NCBI GenBank assembly: GCA_011009095.1
Contig: VTPC01000668.1
Span: forward strand, 19,984 to 83,983
Direction of reading: 5' to 3'
Length of the DNA: 64,000 bases
From: Ignelater luminosus
Lineage: Eukaryota; Arthropoda; Insecta; Coleoptera; Elateridae
Shown: piece by piece, positions 24,671-35,267 of the stretch
Layout of the letters: each line of letters begins with the position of its first letter
Position numbering within the stretch: the first letter of the stretch is position 1
Notes under the pieces: generated by a model
The model's database searches: none
The model's input: only the letters and a program-made list of their open reading frames with translations
Told to the model about the DNA's origin: nothing
Program-made: the position numbers and the translations under genes

Positions 24671-25963
24671 TGTTACATATTGCTGGATAGTGTCAAAGAC
24701 CCTAGTAGTCAAAACATATAAATTGTTAATAAAACTGTTTCGTTTCGTCTTCTTTTTTTTCTCATACTTAGTTTTTCTCTAGTGCTTTCTCAATTTATAC
24801 TCAATTTTTCTTGAATCTTACCTGTCTATGTATGTTTATACCAACTTTCAATTGAGGAATCAGTGACACTTTTTAATGAAAGTTTTAGATGACAATGCAC
24901 TGATTGACATTCTACTTGAAGGATTAAGTTCAAGATTCTTTTAGAGTTGAGTTGGGAAAACCTAGAGAAATCAACGAATTTAATCTCTTGATATTGTTGG
25001 ATGTTAGTATGTCCAAATTGGGAAGACCAAAATTGCTGACATTGCTTATGTTCAAACAGAAGTCTGAATATCTATAAACAAAGTTTCAAAAAGATCAGTG
25101 CCCTAGATCGAATTAATTGGAATCTTAATAGGTATTAGACTATAAATACTGAGAAGCATTAGAATGTCTGCACTTGAACATTAGTGCTGGAACAAACAGT
25201 TTTTAAATAAATAGGCTGACAGAACTTCAAATGGTGCAATACGAGAATCTTGAGTAGAAAAGTGTCCGAAAGATTTTGGTAATTGACATAAAACGAAATA
25301 AAACTGCTATTGGGAAAAGAAGTTTTCTAATACGTTTGGAAAATGTAAATAAAGAAATTGAGTTTGGTTCAGTTTGGATTGCCATCAAGTTTGCCGAAGC
25401 TAAAAACTTATCTAACAGTTTCAACGGTAACAAAATATTTTTGATTGTTGCAATTAAATACAACAGGTCCTTCAGGAAATCCCTGAAACGCACCATTGTT
25501 TGCACTTACTAGTTTTTCATAATATATATTTTAAAATTGCTTGATTTATTGTACAAAATAAAAACAATAAAAATATATTTTTTAATTTTCTTTATGAACA
25601 AGTAATAAATCGTGACGTAGAAATAATGGTAGACCTCGCAATATATATAAATAATAAATCTTAGGTAACACGATATTTTCATTTACCTTTTATAACATAA
25701 AAAAATACAATAATAACATTTAGCCACAGATTATGGATGACAACTTCCTTATAAGTCAAGTTACTGACTGACACCGGTAACGCCTTTTCCTCATAATGTT
25801 TGCAATTTAATATTAATTTATTGGTGTTACATATATTAAACGTTTGAATTATTTTTTAAAATCAATTTAAATTTTTTTTCTTATTTTTTGCGAGTCTAAT
25901 TATAAATTATTCGCGAAGAAAAACTGTGTATGATTAAATTTTAATTAACAAAAAAAGGCTTGC

Positions 25964-25973
25964 NNNNNNNNNN
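25964..25973. other. Assembly gap (10 Ns)
   Basis: Ten consecutive Ns mark a scaffold join of unknown true length. Sequence to the left and right may not be contiguous in the genome. Confidence 0.99.
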
Positions 25974-26304
25974 AATTTTTCAATTAAAGCATCAGCTTTG
26001 ATAAATTATGAAAGGAGAGAGGAATCTGCGATGCCTTAAAAGAATAAATACTTTGAATCTTAACCTAGCGGACAATAAAAAAACTCCTCTTTCAATTTTG
26101 CCTATCGCAATCTTCAAAGCGACTACTGCTTTCATTTACCGTAGTAATAAAATATTTCACGGCCCACTCCAATTCAATAATATTGATATCTAACTTCCTG
26201 CATAACATTTTCTTATAAAATATTAATCTCCTGGTAGTATACCTACAAAGTTATGCCGTAACTTAAATAGCCCCCATTATGTAACCGGTTAAAATATCAA
26301 TCCT

Positions 26305-26328
26305 TGCTGCTGCTGCTACTACTACTAC
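26305..26328 (+). repeat. Compound triplet microsatellite
   Basis: A short run of TGC triplets passes directly into TAC triplets. It is not inside any recognised coding frame. Confidence 0.7.
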
Positions 26329-28121
26329 GATATACTACTCAGAGCGTGGTGCATAACAAAAACGTCGAATTGAAGAGTGAAGTGAAAGGATAATAATAAT
26401 TGCGGTAAAAATTTTTAACATCGAACGGTGTTTCGTGCCGCTACAATTACACACTTTACGTTTACGTTCATAACTAAAACCTATCTCCTCAAGAAAAGAG
26501 GAATAATACTTTCGCTCTTTAAAACGCAACAAGTCATATCCACAGATCCTTGAATACGCGTAATTATTGGTTTTGTTAATAAACATGTATGCTGTTGTAG
26601 GATCAAAACACGGTATGCAATTATCTTCATGCTGCCCGCTACCGTGTGAATCAGTACCCGCAAATCACGTACAACTTCGGTTATTATTACACTCACGTCA
26701 GATTTATATTCATAAAATTATACCCATACTGTAAATTTTATCATTTGTATGAATTATTCTTCATTTTATTACGTGGAAGTAAAGGATATTTAGAACAAAT
26801 GGTGGAGGCGCTGCTAAATTAAAATGTTTAATAGAAGAGAAGCGCACATAAGCGTGTCAAAAAATTAATTTTGACTTCCAGCACTGAAAAAAATTAATTT
26901 TCCTTTGAATTAGAAGCATCTAAAGGTCATGGATAAGTTGAGGTTTATTATTGTAGCATCCCATTTATAATTAACAAAATTTAATAATTGTAGCTTGTCA
27001 GGGAATAATTATCTTCTTGATAATCTGACATTCTCATCTAATAGAAAATTGAAGAATATTATAGTATGTGAAAGGTACGAATTCGTAGACGCTTCTTTAA
27101 TTCCAATTAAACTTCTTGATTAGTAGTGAGGTATAAACTTTGCCTGTTAACAACTTATACTCTTGGTTTTTCTTAGATTTTATAAAAACTTCACATTTTT
27201 AATTTTAATTGTTTTCAGAAGCTAAACCTTGATTTGTATCTGAAATTTCCTTTTTTCTTGTAGGAAGATATTAACGATTTTTCTGGATGTCCACGGTTTG
27301 GAAAGATTTTGGAAAGATCTCAAGAATATAAAATGGAAGAAATTGCATGACTTTTTAATATTGTCGTGCGATGGGTAACTGCAAGTTAAATGTGTGAAGG
27401 ACCTGGGAAAAACCAATAATGTCACTCCCAGCTTCATACCTTACCTACTCAGATAGGGCTGGCGAAGGAATTCATTGACTGTTTCCCTTATGGCAAATAA
27501 CCACAGAAATGCAAGAGAAGACAATATGGAAAAATATTTATTTATCTTGACTTTACCTTTTTGATAGATCCAGGTCTCGTTCCATTTTAAGACTGAGATG
27601 AAAATGAACAAAAATGAAAGTTCAAGATCTTTCTGTCAAATGAGTATACAGAAAGAGGCTTTTTTAATTGAATCACCCTTTGGTGGTCAAAATATTTTGG
27701 GCTTTAATTGATTTGAATGAACCTGCTAACGTTTGTCCCTTTTTGTATCTTCTGGTCTTCTACATGGTTTTCCTGTTCTTAGAGAAACTATTAATTCTGC
27801 CTTTCACATTCTTCGGCTTTCTGTTTTTTGCTTAAAACAAACTTTGATTATCTTCTTAAGAACAACCAAATTGCATTCGCATATGGATCTCTCAGAAATT
27901 CTTCATTTCAGTTTGATTAAATTTTTCTCGTTGTTAAAGTTTTAGTGTCTTTTCTCTATTTCTCTTAAATTTGAAAATGAGATGATCAATTTTGAAAATT
28001 TGTTAAATGTGTTGTATGTGTAAAAAAGTATAGAACAAATCTATTGTATTAGAAAAGAAAGTTCTGAGGTATTTTTGATTTTAATTTTTCCATTTTGTCG
28101 TCATCATTAGTACCAGACGTA

Positions 28122-29413
28122 CGAGGGTGGTCTGAAAAGTTTCCGACCTAACAAAGATACAAGACATTTTTTCTGAAAATTTTTTTTTATTTTTCAACAT
28201 AGTCTCCTTGTAACTCTACACACTTCTCCCAGCGATGCTCCCATCTCTGTAACCCGTCCAAATAGTACTCGGCATTTTTCTCTGCAAAATAATTGTCCAG
28301 GAAGGTGATTGCCTCTTCATTTGACGAAAATCTTTGTCCTCCGAGCGCAATTTTTAGATGAGGGAACGATAAGCAGTTGCTTGGGGCTAGATCTGGCGAG
28401 TAAGGCGGATGGTCAAGCAGTTCAAACCGTAATTCGTGGATTTTCGCCATGGCAACCGCTGAGGTGTGAGACGGTGCGTTGTCTTGGTGAAACAGGATTT
28501 TCTTTTTCTGCAAATGTGGCCGTTTTTTCGCAAGTTCTGCCTTCAGCTTGTCAAGTAATGATGCATAGTATGCTCCTGTAATGGTTTTTCCTTTTTGAAG
28601 ATAATCGATTAAAATAACTCCATGACTATCCCAAAAACAGTCGCCATCACTTTCCCAGCCGAAAAAACAGTGTTTGGTTTTTTTGGAGCCGGTTCCCCCT
28701 TTGCAGTCCACTGTTTGGACTGTATTTTTGTTTCGGGCGTCTAATGGTGTATTCAAGTTTCATCTACAGTAATTAATCGGCGCCAAAACTCGGATTTATT
28801 TCGCCTAAACTGCGCCAAAAGAGCGTTGGAAATATTCATTCGAACACGTTTTTGGTCTAACGTGAGCAAACGCGGCACCCAACGCGCGGACAGCTTTCTC
28901 ATGCTTAAATGTTGATTTAATATGTGACAAACACGTTCTTTTGACATGTTCATAACCTCTGCTATCTCTCTCACTTTAATTCGGCGGTCGTCTAGCACCA
29001 TTTGGTGAACTTTGGCGATGTTTTCGTCGGTAGTTGCAGTTTTTGGACGTCCCGAACGTTCATCGTCTCCCAAGCTCTTACGGCCACGTTTAAATTCAGC
29101 AGCCCAAAATCTCACTGTGGTAAATGATGGTGCAGAGTCCCCATACACAGAATCCAAATCATCTTTTATTTGCGAAGGCGTATTGCCTATCAAAAACAAA
29201 TATTTAATGACAGCTCGATACTCGATTTTGTCCATTTTCACAAAAAAACTCACATCAACTCACTCAAACGACTGTTACATAAAAACTGCGCGTCCAAAAT
29301 GGCTGAAACTTTGGTGAGTAACTGTCAACAGATGAACAACGAAATTCAGTAGCTTTTATTTACGAGTGCTGCCATCTTTACGTTGAGGTTGGAAACTTTT
29401 CAGACCACCCTCG
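28122..29413 (-). mobile_element. mariner transposon, complete length, inactive
   Basis: A 1,292-bp element with 28-bp terminal inverted repeats (28122-28149 and 29386-29413) beginning CGAGGGTGGTCTGAAAAG, which differ at one position. It is flanked on both sides by the TA dinucleotide (28120-28121, 29414-29415) expected from mariner insertion. The transposase gene lies inside on the minus strand and is broken (separate entry). The intact boundaries and single TIR mismatch suggest that the insertion is younger than the other transposon relics in this window. By protein motifs it is mariner (DD34D) family; I am not sure of the subfamily. Confidence 0.95.
28187..29235 (-). pseudogene. mariner transposase pseudogene (DD34D family)
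   Basis: The translation is a full mariner transposase. It has an N-terminal helix-turn-helix region (SQIKDDLDSVYG, FKRGRKSLGDDERSGRPKT, then IAEVMNMSKERVCHILN), the WVPRLLT motif, and a catalytic region with VDET, HQDNAPSH and YSPDLAPS. The start is taken at ATG 29235 (MDKIEYR). With one missing base restored, the span fits 349 codons, the usual mariner length. Breaks, in coding order: the Trp codon after VDET is TGA (28753-28755); a Tyr codon four residues further on is TAG (28741-28743); and one base is missing from an A run (plus strand) at about 28633-28637. The third catalytic residue, 34 residues after the Asp of HQDN, is Asn (AAC, 28376-28378) instead of Asp, so even an uninterrupted product should be catalytically dead. 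The gene ends YVEK-stop at 28187, as in relatives. Confidence 0.95.
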
Positions 29414-29415
29414 TA

Positions 29416-32400
29416 TGACTTTATGATTTTTCTCTTTAATCGATCGCTTCAATATGAATTTAGACTCGTTAGAATTTTTTATTTCCACTGTTCGTTTTTG
29501 AAGTATACTTTGGATAACTTTTAGTAGGAGTACACCTTAATATCCTGCGTTGTCACATTCAGGTCAGTCAGTATAAGGCAGATCAAATTTCAAAACGGCT
29601 ATAGATAGATACACTGAATGTGAGCAATTTTGTACGCCTTCCCAGTGCCAGTGTGGATCAAATAAGAATTATCAGAGCTTAGTCTTGGTTATTAGCAATA
29701 GCTATATGAAATTGCTGAATTTTATTTAGTGAAGAAACTAATGGCGTCATATGCCTAACATAGGTGCGAAGACAAACGACATTACTTTAAATGTTAGATG
29801 ATTGGTTTTGATAAACAAAAAGTTTTGGAGAAAAGGAACAACAACATCAGAAACTGATTTTTGATTATAGGGTTTTCAAAAATAGAAAGATCACATTTGG
29901 CATATTTTAGATATCTTAGAATATTGATCTTGATTACCTTCATAGTAATTAGAGATCAGTTTTCTAATTTATTCTTTAAACCGATGTTTTCTAAATGCTG
30001 CAAAAAACGAAAATTGGAAAATTGGTTGGGCAAAAAATTGGAAAATCACTGTTTGAAAATCCTGCAATTTATTATGTCACAAGTATCATTTTCAATGTTG
30101 TTAATCATTTTTAAGTATGTTAAGCATATCAGTAGCAAATTCAAATCTCCTTGGTCGATCGGTTGGCTTAATTTTAGTTAACAATATTTAGAGCATGATA
30201 TGGTGCACTGTTGATTTTGAATCTTCTTAATAATTTCTTCAAACTTTTTGTTCAATAGATTTTGTCTTCCTGCAATTCAATAAATTCAATAAATCAGAAG
30301 TTTTGACAATATTCCAATGATTTCATAATTCTTTATCAAGACCTTTGTGACATGTTTGTTGAAATTCTTTTGAACTGTCCTTCAGAAGTTAAGCATGACA
30401 TACTATTTAGATTTACACTTGGATACCTCAGAATCTCCGAAAATTAGAAATAGCTCGAAGGTAATATTATAATGTAATTTTCCTGTTAGAGGTTCTAGCG
30501 AAATTATTTGGACACAGTTTGCTATGTTTATGTTTCGTTATAATGATTTAATTATAATAAGTTAGGTTATGGTCACGTCTCTCTCTTGTTTTTATTGTTA
30601 CGGGAATTTAAAATACCAAAGGCACCTTTTTTGTACATAAAAATCTTTTGCCTTGATGGTTACCTAAATAAACTAATTTTGGCAGATTAGAAAATTTATA
30701 CAATCGCGTGCAGTTTTGCAAGATAGAAAGAAACTCGTTTTATTTGTGTATTTGGAACATGTACACACCGCCTCTTATTAAAGTATAATTATAGTAAACA
30801 TCGCTATTGGTAGCCGGAGCACCTGCAACCAGGAGCTACCAGTTCGTGTTCAGCTTCAATTTTATAAAAACACCTCGCTACATCCTCAGTCTCGTGTTAT
30901 TTTTCCTTCTTCTTCTCCTTCTTCTTTTTTATTTTCATTATTTTTCTTTATTATTTTTACGACTAACTACACATACAGTTCGAGTTATGTGTTATTCTAG
31001 GGACCATTTACACTAATGGCCGGTTATATGTTGGTGCTTGTATTACACTTTAGCTCGTCGTAATGAGAGCTGTTCTAGTGTAGCTGGCCAGGCAAGCGTG
31101 ACTTTTTAATGTTGAACACATGATGTGAATACACAATTAATGTTTTAATGGATATATATACACATCCGAGAAATTTTGAATTATTGTTTTAGATTGCAAC
31201 TGTTAATTCCTCTCGATAGATTTTATGGCGTTTCATAAAATTGTCGATGTTGAAAATTTGATCGCAATAACTTTCATAAAGTTATTTAATTATTTTCGCT
31301 TCTATAATTTATTGCAGCGTTTCAATAAATCGTGTAGGCAGTGAATAATAACGTTCAGAAAATAATCTAATCCACCTTGCTCACATCTGTGTTAATTGTA
31401 ACGAATTAGGTGTGTAGGAAATCTACACATTATTGCGCTCTAAGATACGCCACTTGGTAAATGATTGCAATTATCATTGATAACTACACACAAATCATGT
31501 TTCTACTATAACATAACTTATTAATTGTTAATTATCACCATGGTATGGTTTCAATATTGATATTAATATCATGTGGGTGGATAAATGCAGACCAGCTTTA
31601 CGTAACAAATCGTTTTCAAACACTAAATTATAAATATTATTTCATTTTTTTCTATTCTCTACCTACGTTTCAAAATCTTTCGATAGTAATTTTCTTTTTT
31701 GTTTATTTATAAGGATAATTTGAAATTTTTATATAAATTGCATGTGTATCGATGTCCATTTACGTAATTTCTATATCCATAAAAACATGTAAAGCTCGAA
31801 GTGCTGATTTCGTATTCGAAACAGGACACTTACTGATTTAAACCAACTCGGTATGACCAGTTTGTCATACACTTATATGGTAAAACTGCTGGAAAATATT
31901 CAGACTTACTTGTGAAGGTGGATAAAATTTTTACATATATGTATGTTTGTAATGGAAGACCTGTTCGTGTTCCCATTACAACATTTACACAGTTATAACA
32001 GGAGAAATAGAACAAATAATGCAGAACTAACTGTACTACCATATACTACCAGGATATTATATTTAGAAAATTTTATTATTTATGTATTATAGAGCTGATA
32101 AATCTCACAAAAATGAAAAACAGTCTAATAATAGACATGACTTATGATGTCATAATCTTCTAGACCGCTATATCGATACGTAACCTAAATTCCTTGTAAG
32201 GGAGTACTTTAAGAGAGATGCGATTTAGAAAAAGTTATATTCTTAGATGAAAAGTTTTGCGTATGTTGTGTTTATTGATTAACTGATAAAATTCTTTATC
32301 AATTAACCAACTTTGAAAAAGAGTAAAGCAATGAAATTAACTAGGAAGTTTTGAATTCGGCATCTTGTTCATCATCATCGAGCATTCCTATTTTCAAAAT

Positions 32401-33060
32401 GAAGATTGTAAATCACGGTAAATTGACAGTTAAACTTAAAACTCAAATTTTAGCAAAATACTCGTTTCGTGGAATAGGATAATCTCAATTCCATCTAAGA
32501 TCTAAATTGAGCCTAATTGTTTCTCATTTAGGCAAAAAACCGTTCAAGTTGCTTACCAAAACACAAAAATGTGTTTTATTTCCTTTTCTTCTTTCGTATA
32601 CTAATTTTTTTATAGTATTGCATGGGGACTACGTAAAGTATGGTTTTGAGCAATTTTGGCTAATGTGAAATCCAATTATCGCTAAGTCAAAATAGAAATA
32701 GGTAGAAATGTACGCGGTCTAAAACAAAAGTAGTTTTCGTTGATCATTTTTTTTCTGCCTGGTTTCTGAGTCTTTTGTGATATGACCACGAGCTCATTCT
32801 AATACTTGCACTTCTTTTTTTCACGTTTTTTTACTATGTAACGACTTACAATGAAAAGAATTGTTGCGCAAGCAACTTTCAAAAAGTAGTATCTACTTCT
32901 GTGATTGTCCAAAATTGCAAGAATCCTCTACAACCATTATTTCTTTAAAGGATCAATACTACCACCTTTCAGAATATTGAACTTTGTTGCTAAATCACTT
33001 TGTAATAACAAAAAAAACCGGCCATGAAGTTGCAAACATAAAAAGAATGACATCGGGGAC
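29416..33060. other. Unassigned A+T-rich sequence
   Basis: No gene is recognised. The open frame at 29861-30181 (106 codons) is Lys/Phe/Ile-rich without motifs. One TATA-initiator pair at 30863-30890 is listed separately. The rest shows neither repeats nor coding features. Confidence 0.5.
30863..30890 (+). promoter_or_regulatory. Candidate core promoter (TATA plus arthropod initiator)
   Basis: TATAAA at 30863-30868 is followed by TCAGT at 30886-30890, the arthropod initiator. This puts the A of the initiator 25 bases after the first T of the box, slightly short of the usual 28-31. A pyrimidine-rich stretch follows. No downstream coding exon could be linked to it, so it may be a chance pairing or an unlinked non-coding start. 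Confidence 0.2.
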
Positions 33061-33720
33061 TTACCAGGTTCAGAAAACGATTATAGTAAGTGGCTTGAAA
33101 AAGCGAAAAGACCTAATTTGACTAGTTCGAACGAAGATGTCAAATGTACGTTGATGGAGGAAGAATAATGAATAATCTGAATTCCAAATCTTGTATGTCT
33201 CGTTTTGATCAACAACCATGGCACCTTGAAGCAAGAGAGCCCAATCAGACTGATTTGAACGAAGATGCTGAACACAGCTTGATTCATTTCATTTAGGAAC
33301 AGTGATGGACAATCTGATTTCCGAGTCTTGTTTACAGATAGTATAAAATAGAACTTCACTTATCACATTTACCTTGATGGAAGAAGAGTAACGAATAATT
33401 TGATTTCAAAGTTTTGTCCAAAAATATTCAGAAAGATAAATGAAGAGTCTCAAAACCATAATTTGACTTTACTAATTTTGTTCATCCTGATGGAGGAAAG
33501 ATGTTAGATAATTTGATGCTGTACAAAGATATTCAGAAAGATGGATGAACGGAAGCAAAATCTTTTAATCAACAACCGTGACATTTCGAAACGAAAATGC
33601 GACAAAATACGACTTTATTCACCTCGTTTACCTTTATTGAGGAATAGTAACAGATAATCTAATTTCATTAGTTTTGCTTCCACTGGTCCAAACTATAACT
33701 CTATTCTAGCATTTGAGAAA
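33060..33720 (+). repeat. Decayed tandem repeat, unit about 140 bp
   Basis: A block of the form TTGATGGAGGAAGAATAATG, followed by an AATAATCTGAATTCC-like sequence, recurs at about 33148, 33290 (reduced), 33373, 33489 and 33635. Between these, the motifs ATCAACAACC(A/G)TG and TTGAACGAAGATGC-like or TTCGAACGAAGATG-like sequences also recur (33131 and 33255 for the latter). Steps are about 142, 83, 116 and 146 bases, so internal deletions have occurred. No coding function is seen. Confidence 0.6.
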
Positions 33721-34339
33721 GGACAGCAAATTATAGAATAATGAATGAATGAATCTACAGTATTGGTCAGAGACTTGAAGATGTCTACCCCCGCGTTTGA
33801 ATAGCGTCAAAATCTACTTTAAAATTCATCCATCGATGGCAATAAGGGTTAATCTGAATAGTGGTCTACTCTCAGAATTTTCAGTACTCAGAGAGGAAAA
33901 AGAATTTTTTTGTGAAGATCGCTCTACAAAAACATACGACTAACTATAACAACCTTTGAGAATATCTTCATTTTGGTATAGTAGTGATTGTTGATATGAT
34001 AATTAAACAGGGAGGTTCATTCTATGAAATACATGTATAAAGTAAAATAATGAACCTTTTTTCTGAGCATGATCCTTTAAAGGTAATTAATTTTTTCATG
34101 ACTCACAAAAAGAATTATATCTCTTTTTGATTATACACTATGGCAACAAATATTTCTCCAATATTGGATGAAAGTTGAGGGTTTTGATCTATAGAATCAG
34201 CCTTATACTGCTAAAAGATGATCAAAATGCGGCATAACGTAAGTAATGCAAGTTTTGAGAAAAATTTCACAGTAATGTATAAGGAACAAGAATTAGATTT
34301 ATTTAAACAATACTTATATCCACATTTTCCTTTACATTC
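33721..34339. other. Unassigned flank of the transposase remnant
   Basis: Probably includes the 3' untranslated part of the decayed Tc1-like element, whose end I could not define. CACTATGGCAACAAATATTT at about 34136 looks like a possible terminus, but I found no inverted partner at the other side. Confidence 0.35.
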
Positions 34340-35267
34340 TTACTGTAAACAATAACATTCAAATAACGGATTGTCTTCTATGGCATGCAACTTGGTGCGA
34401 GTTCGTCGCACAAGTCTTTGGATGGTATTAATATCTATTTCACGAATCTTCTGACAAACCGCCGTCTCAATTGTTCCTCGTTTTGCGCTTCCCATTGTCG
34501 TAGACTTTTCTACATAACAATGACCAAAATTCTTCTATACCTCTAGCTTGAGGCACATTTGGGGGATTACTATCTGCCTTTGGTATGTAAGGAATGCTGT
34601 TTGCTTCTAGCCAGGTTTTTGTAATTCTCGCATAATGACAAGAGGCCAAGTCCGGCCAAAATATTATTTGATCATTAGCGTAATGCGTATTCATAAAATC
34701 CAATAATTCTGGCAAACATATTTGAAATGGCATACCAAACCAATACTTTATCTTTAAATTTCTTTTTTGATTTGAATTTTATTTGGTCTGGACAGTTTTC
34801 TATATCGTAGATATAGAAACCATAATTTCCTTTTAGTTCTGAGTGGGAGAACGTAAAATATTTTTCGTCGTCCATAATGGTTTTGTTACCTGAGAAATGA
34901 TTTCGACGCAAAGCGTGGCAACATCCAGGAATTCTTGCCAGGTGATCTTGAGTGTGTATTTGGGACATTTACGTCTTTTACGGTACTTAAATCCTGAATT
35001 TTTTATTTCTTGTCTTGCTGTTTTATATGAAGTTCTAAAGCTTCGAGCTAATTTACGGTATGATGCACCAACACGGTTTTTCGCAGTTTTAATTAATCTG
35101 TTTGCAGTTGCCCTACTCAGTGCTTTTGGTCGTCTACTTTTTGGCAAATTTAAACATGGCATTCCTGGTTCACATTTATTCACAATTATTGTTAGTTTTA
35201 CATTGATGGAATTTTTCTCAAACTTTCGTGAAATATGTACTTGGTAACCAAATGTGACTGCTCTCAT
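34340..35267 (-). pseudogene. Tc1/mariner-superfamily transposase remnant (DDE, spacing near DD38E)
   Basis: Minus-strand frames together give a decayed transposase. 35267-34960 carries an N-terminal DNA-binding region (RRPKALSRATANRLIKTAK, then ASYRKLARSFRTSYKTARQE). Next comes a frame shift at about 34965, then NKTIMDDEKYF with the first catalytic Asp and KVLVWYAI. About 20-25 residues usually found here are missing, with another shift near 34730. Then IIFWPDLASCHYA (second Asp) and NPPNVPQARGIEEFW (catalytic Glu). By my count 38 residues separate the second Asp from that Glu. Further shifts at about 34490 and 34465 lead to a C-terminal piece, KIREIDINTIQRLVRRTRTK, ending at TAA 34340-34342. 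Terminal inverted repeats were not found. It cannot make a functional protein. Confidence 0.85.

Larger units (their letters stand above)
20750..28119. other. Mostly unassigned A+T-rich sequence
   Basis: No convincing gene is present. Open frames at 21311-21544, 22165-22368, 25227-25512 (open on both strands), 26008-26193, 26335-26696, 27222-27437 and 27733-27945 have no family motifs, and several depend on non-ATG starts. The stretch includes a pyrimidine-rich tract (24355-24670), the assembly gap (25964-25973), a mixed triplet repeat near 26305 and a G+C-richer patch at 26380-26700 that could be regulatory. Two Su(H)-like TGTGAGAA octamers lie 9 bases apart at 23349 and 23358. Confidence 0.5.

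Noticed and set aside
24454-24782. Two overlapping plus-strand frames with many Phe and Ser residues
   Set aside because: Both are explained by the pyrimidine-rich tract, which rarely forms stop codons on that strand.
25227-25512. Region open on both strands
   Set aside because: The plus frame begins with a non-ATG codon, and neither translation has motifs. Mutual openness points to composition.
28309-29352. Plus-strand ORFs within the mariner element
   Set aside because: Antisense shadows of the transposase frame.
34136-34160. Possible terminal inverted repeat of the Tc1-like remnant
   Set aside because: No matching inverted sequence found between 35268 and 35520.
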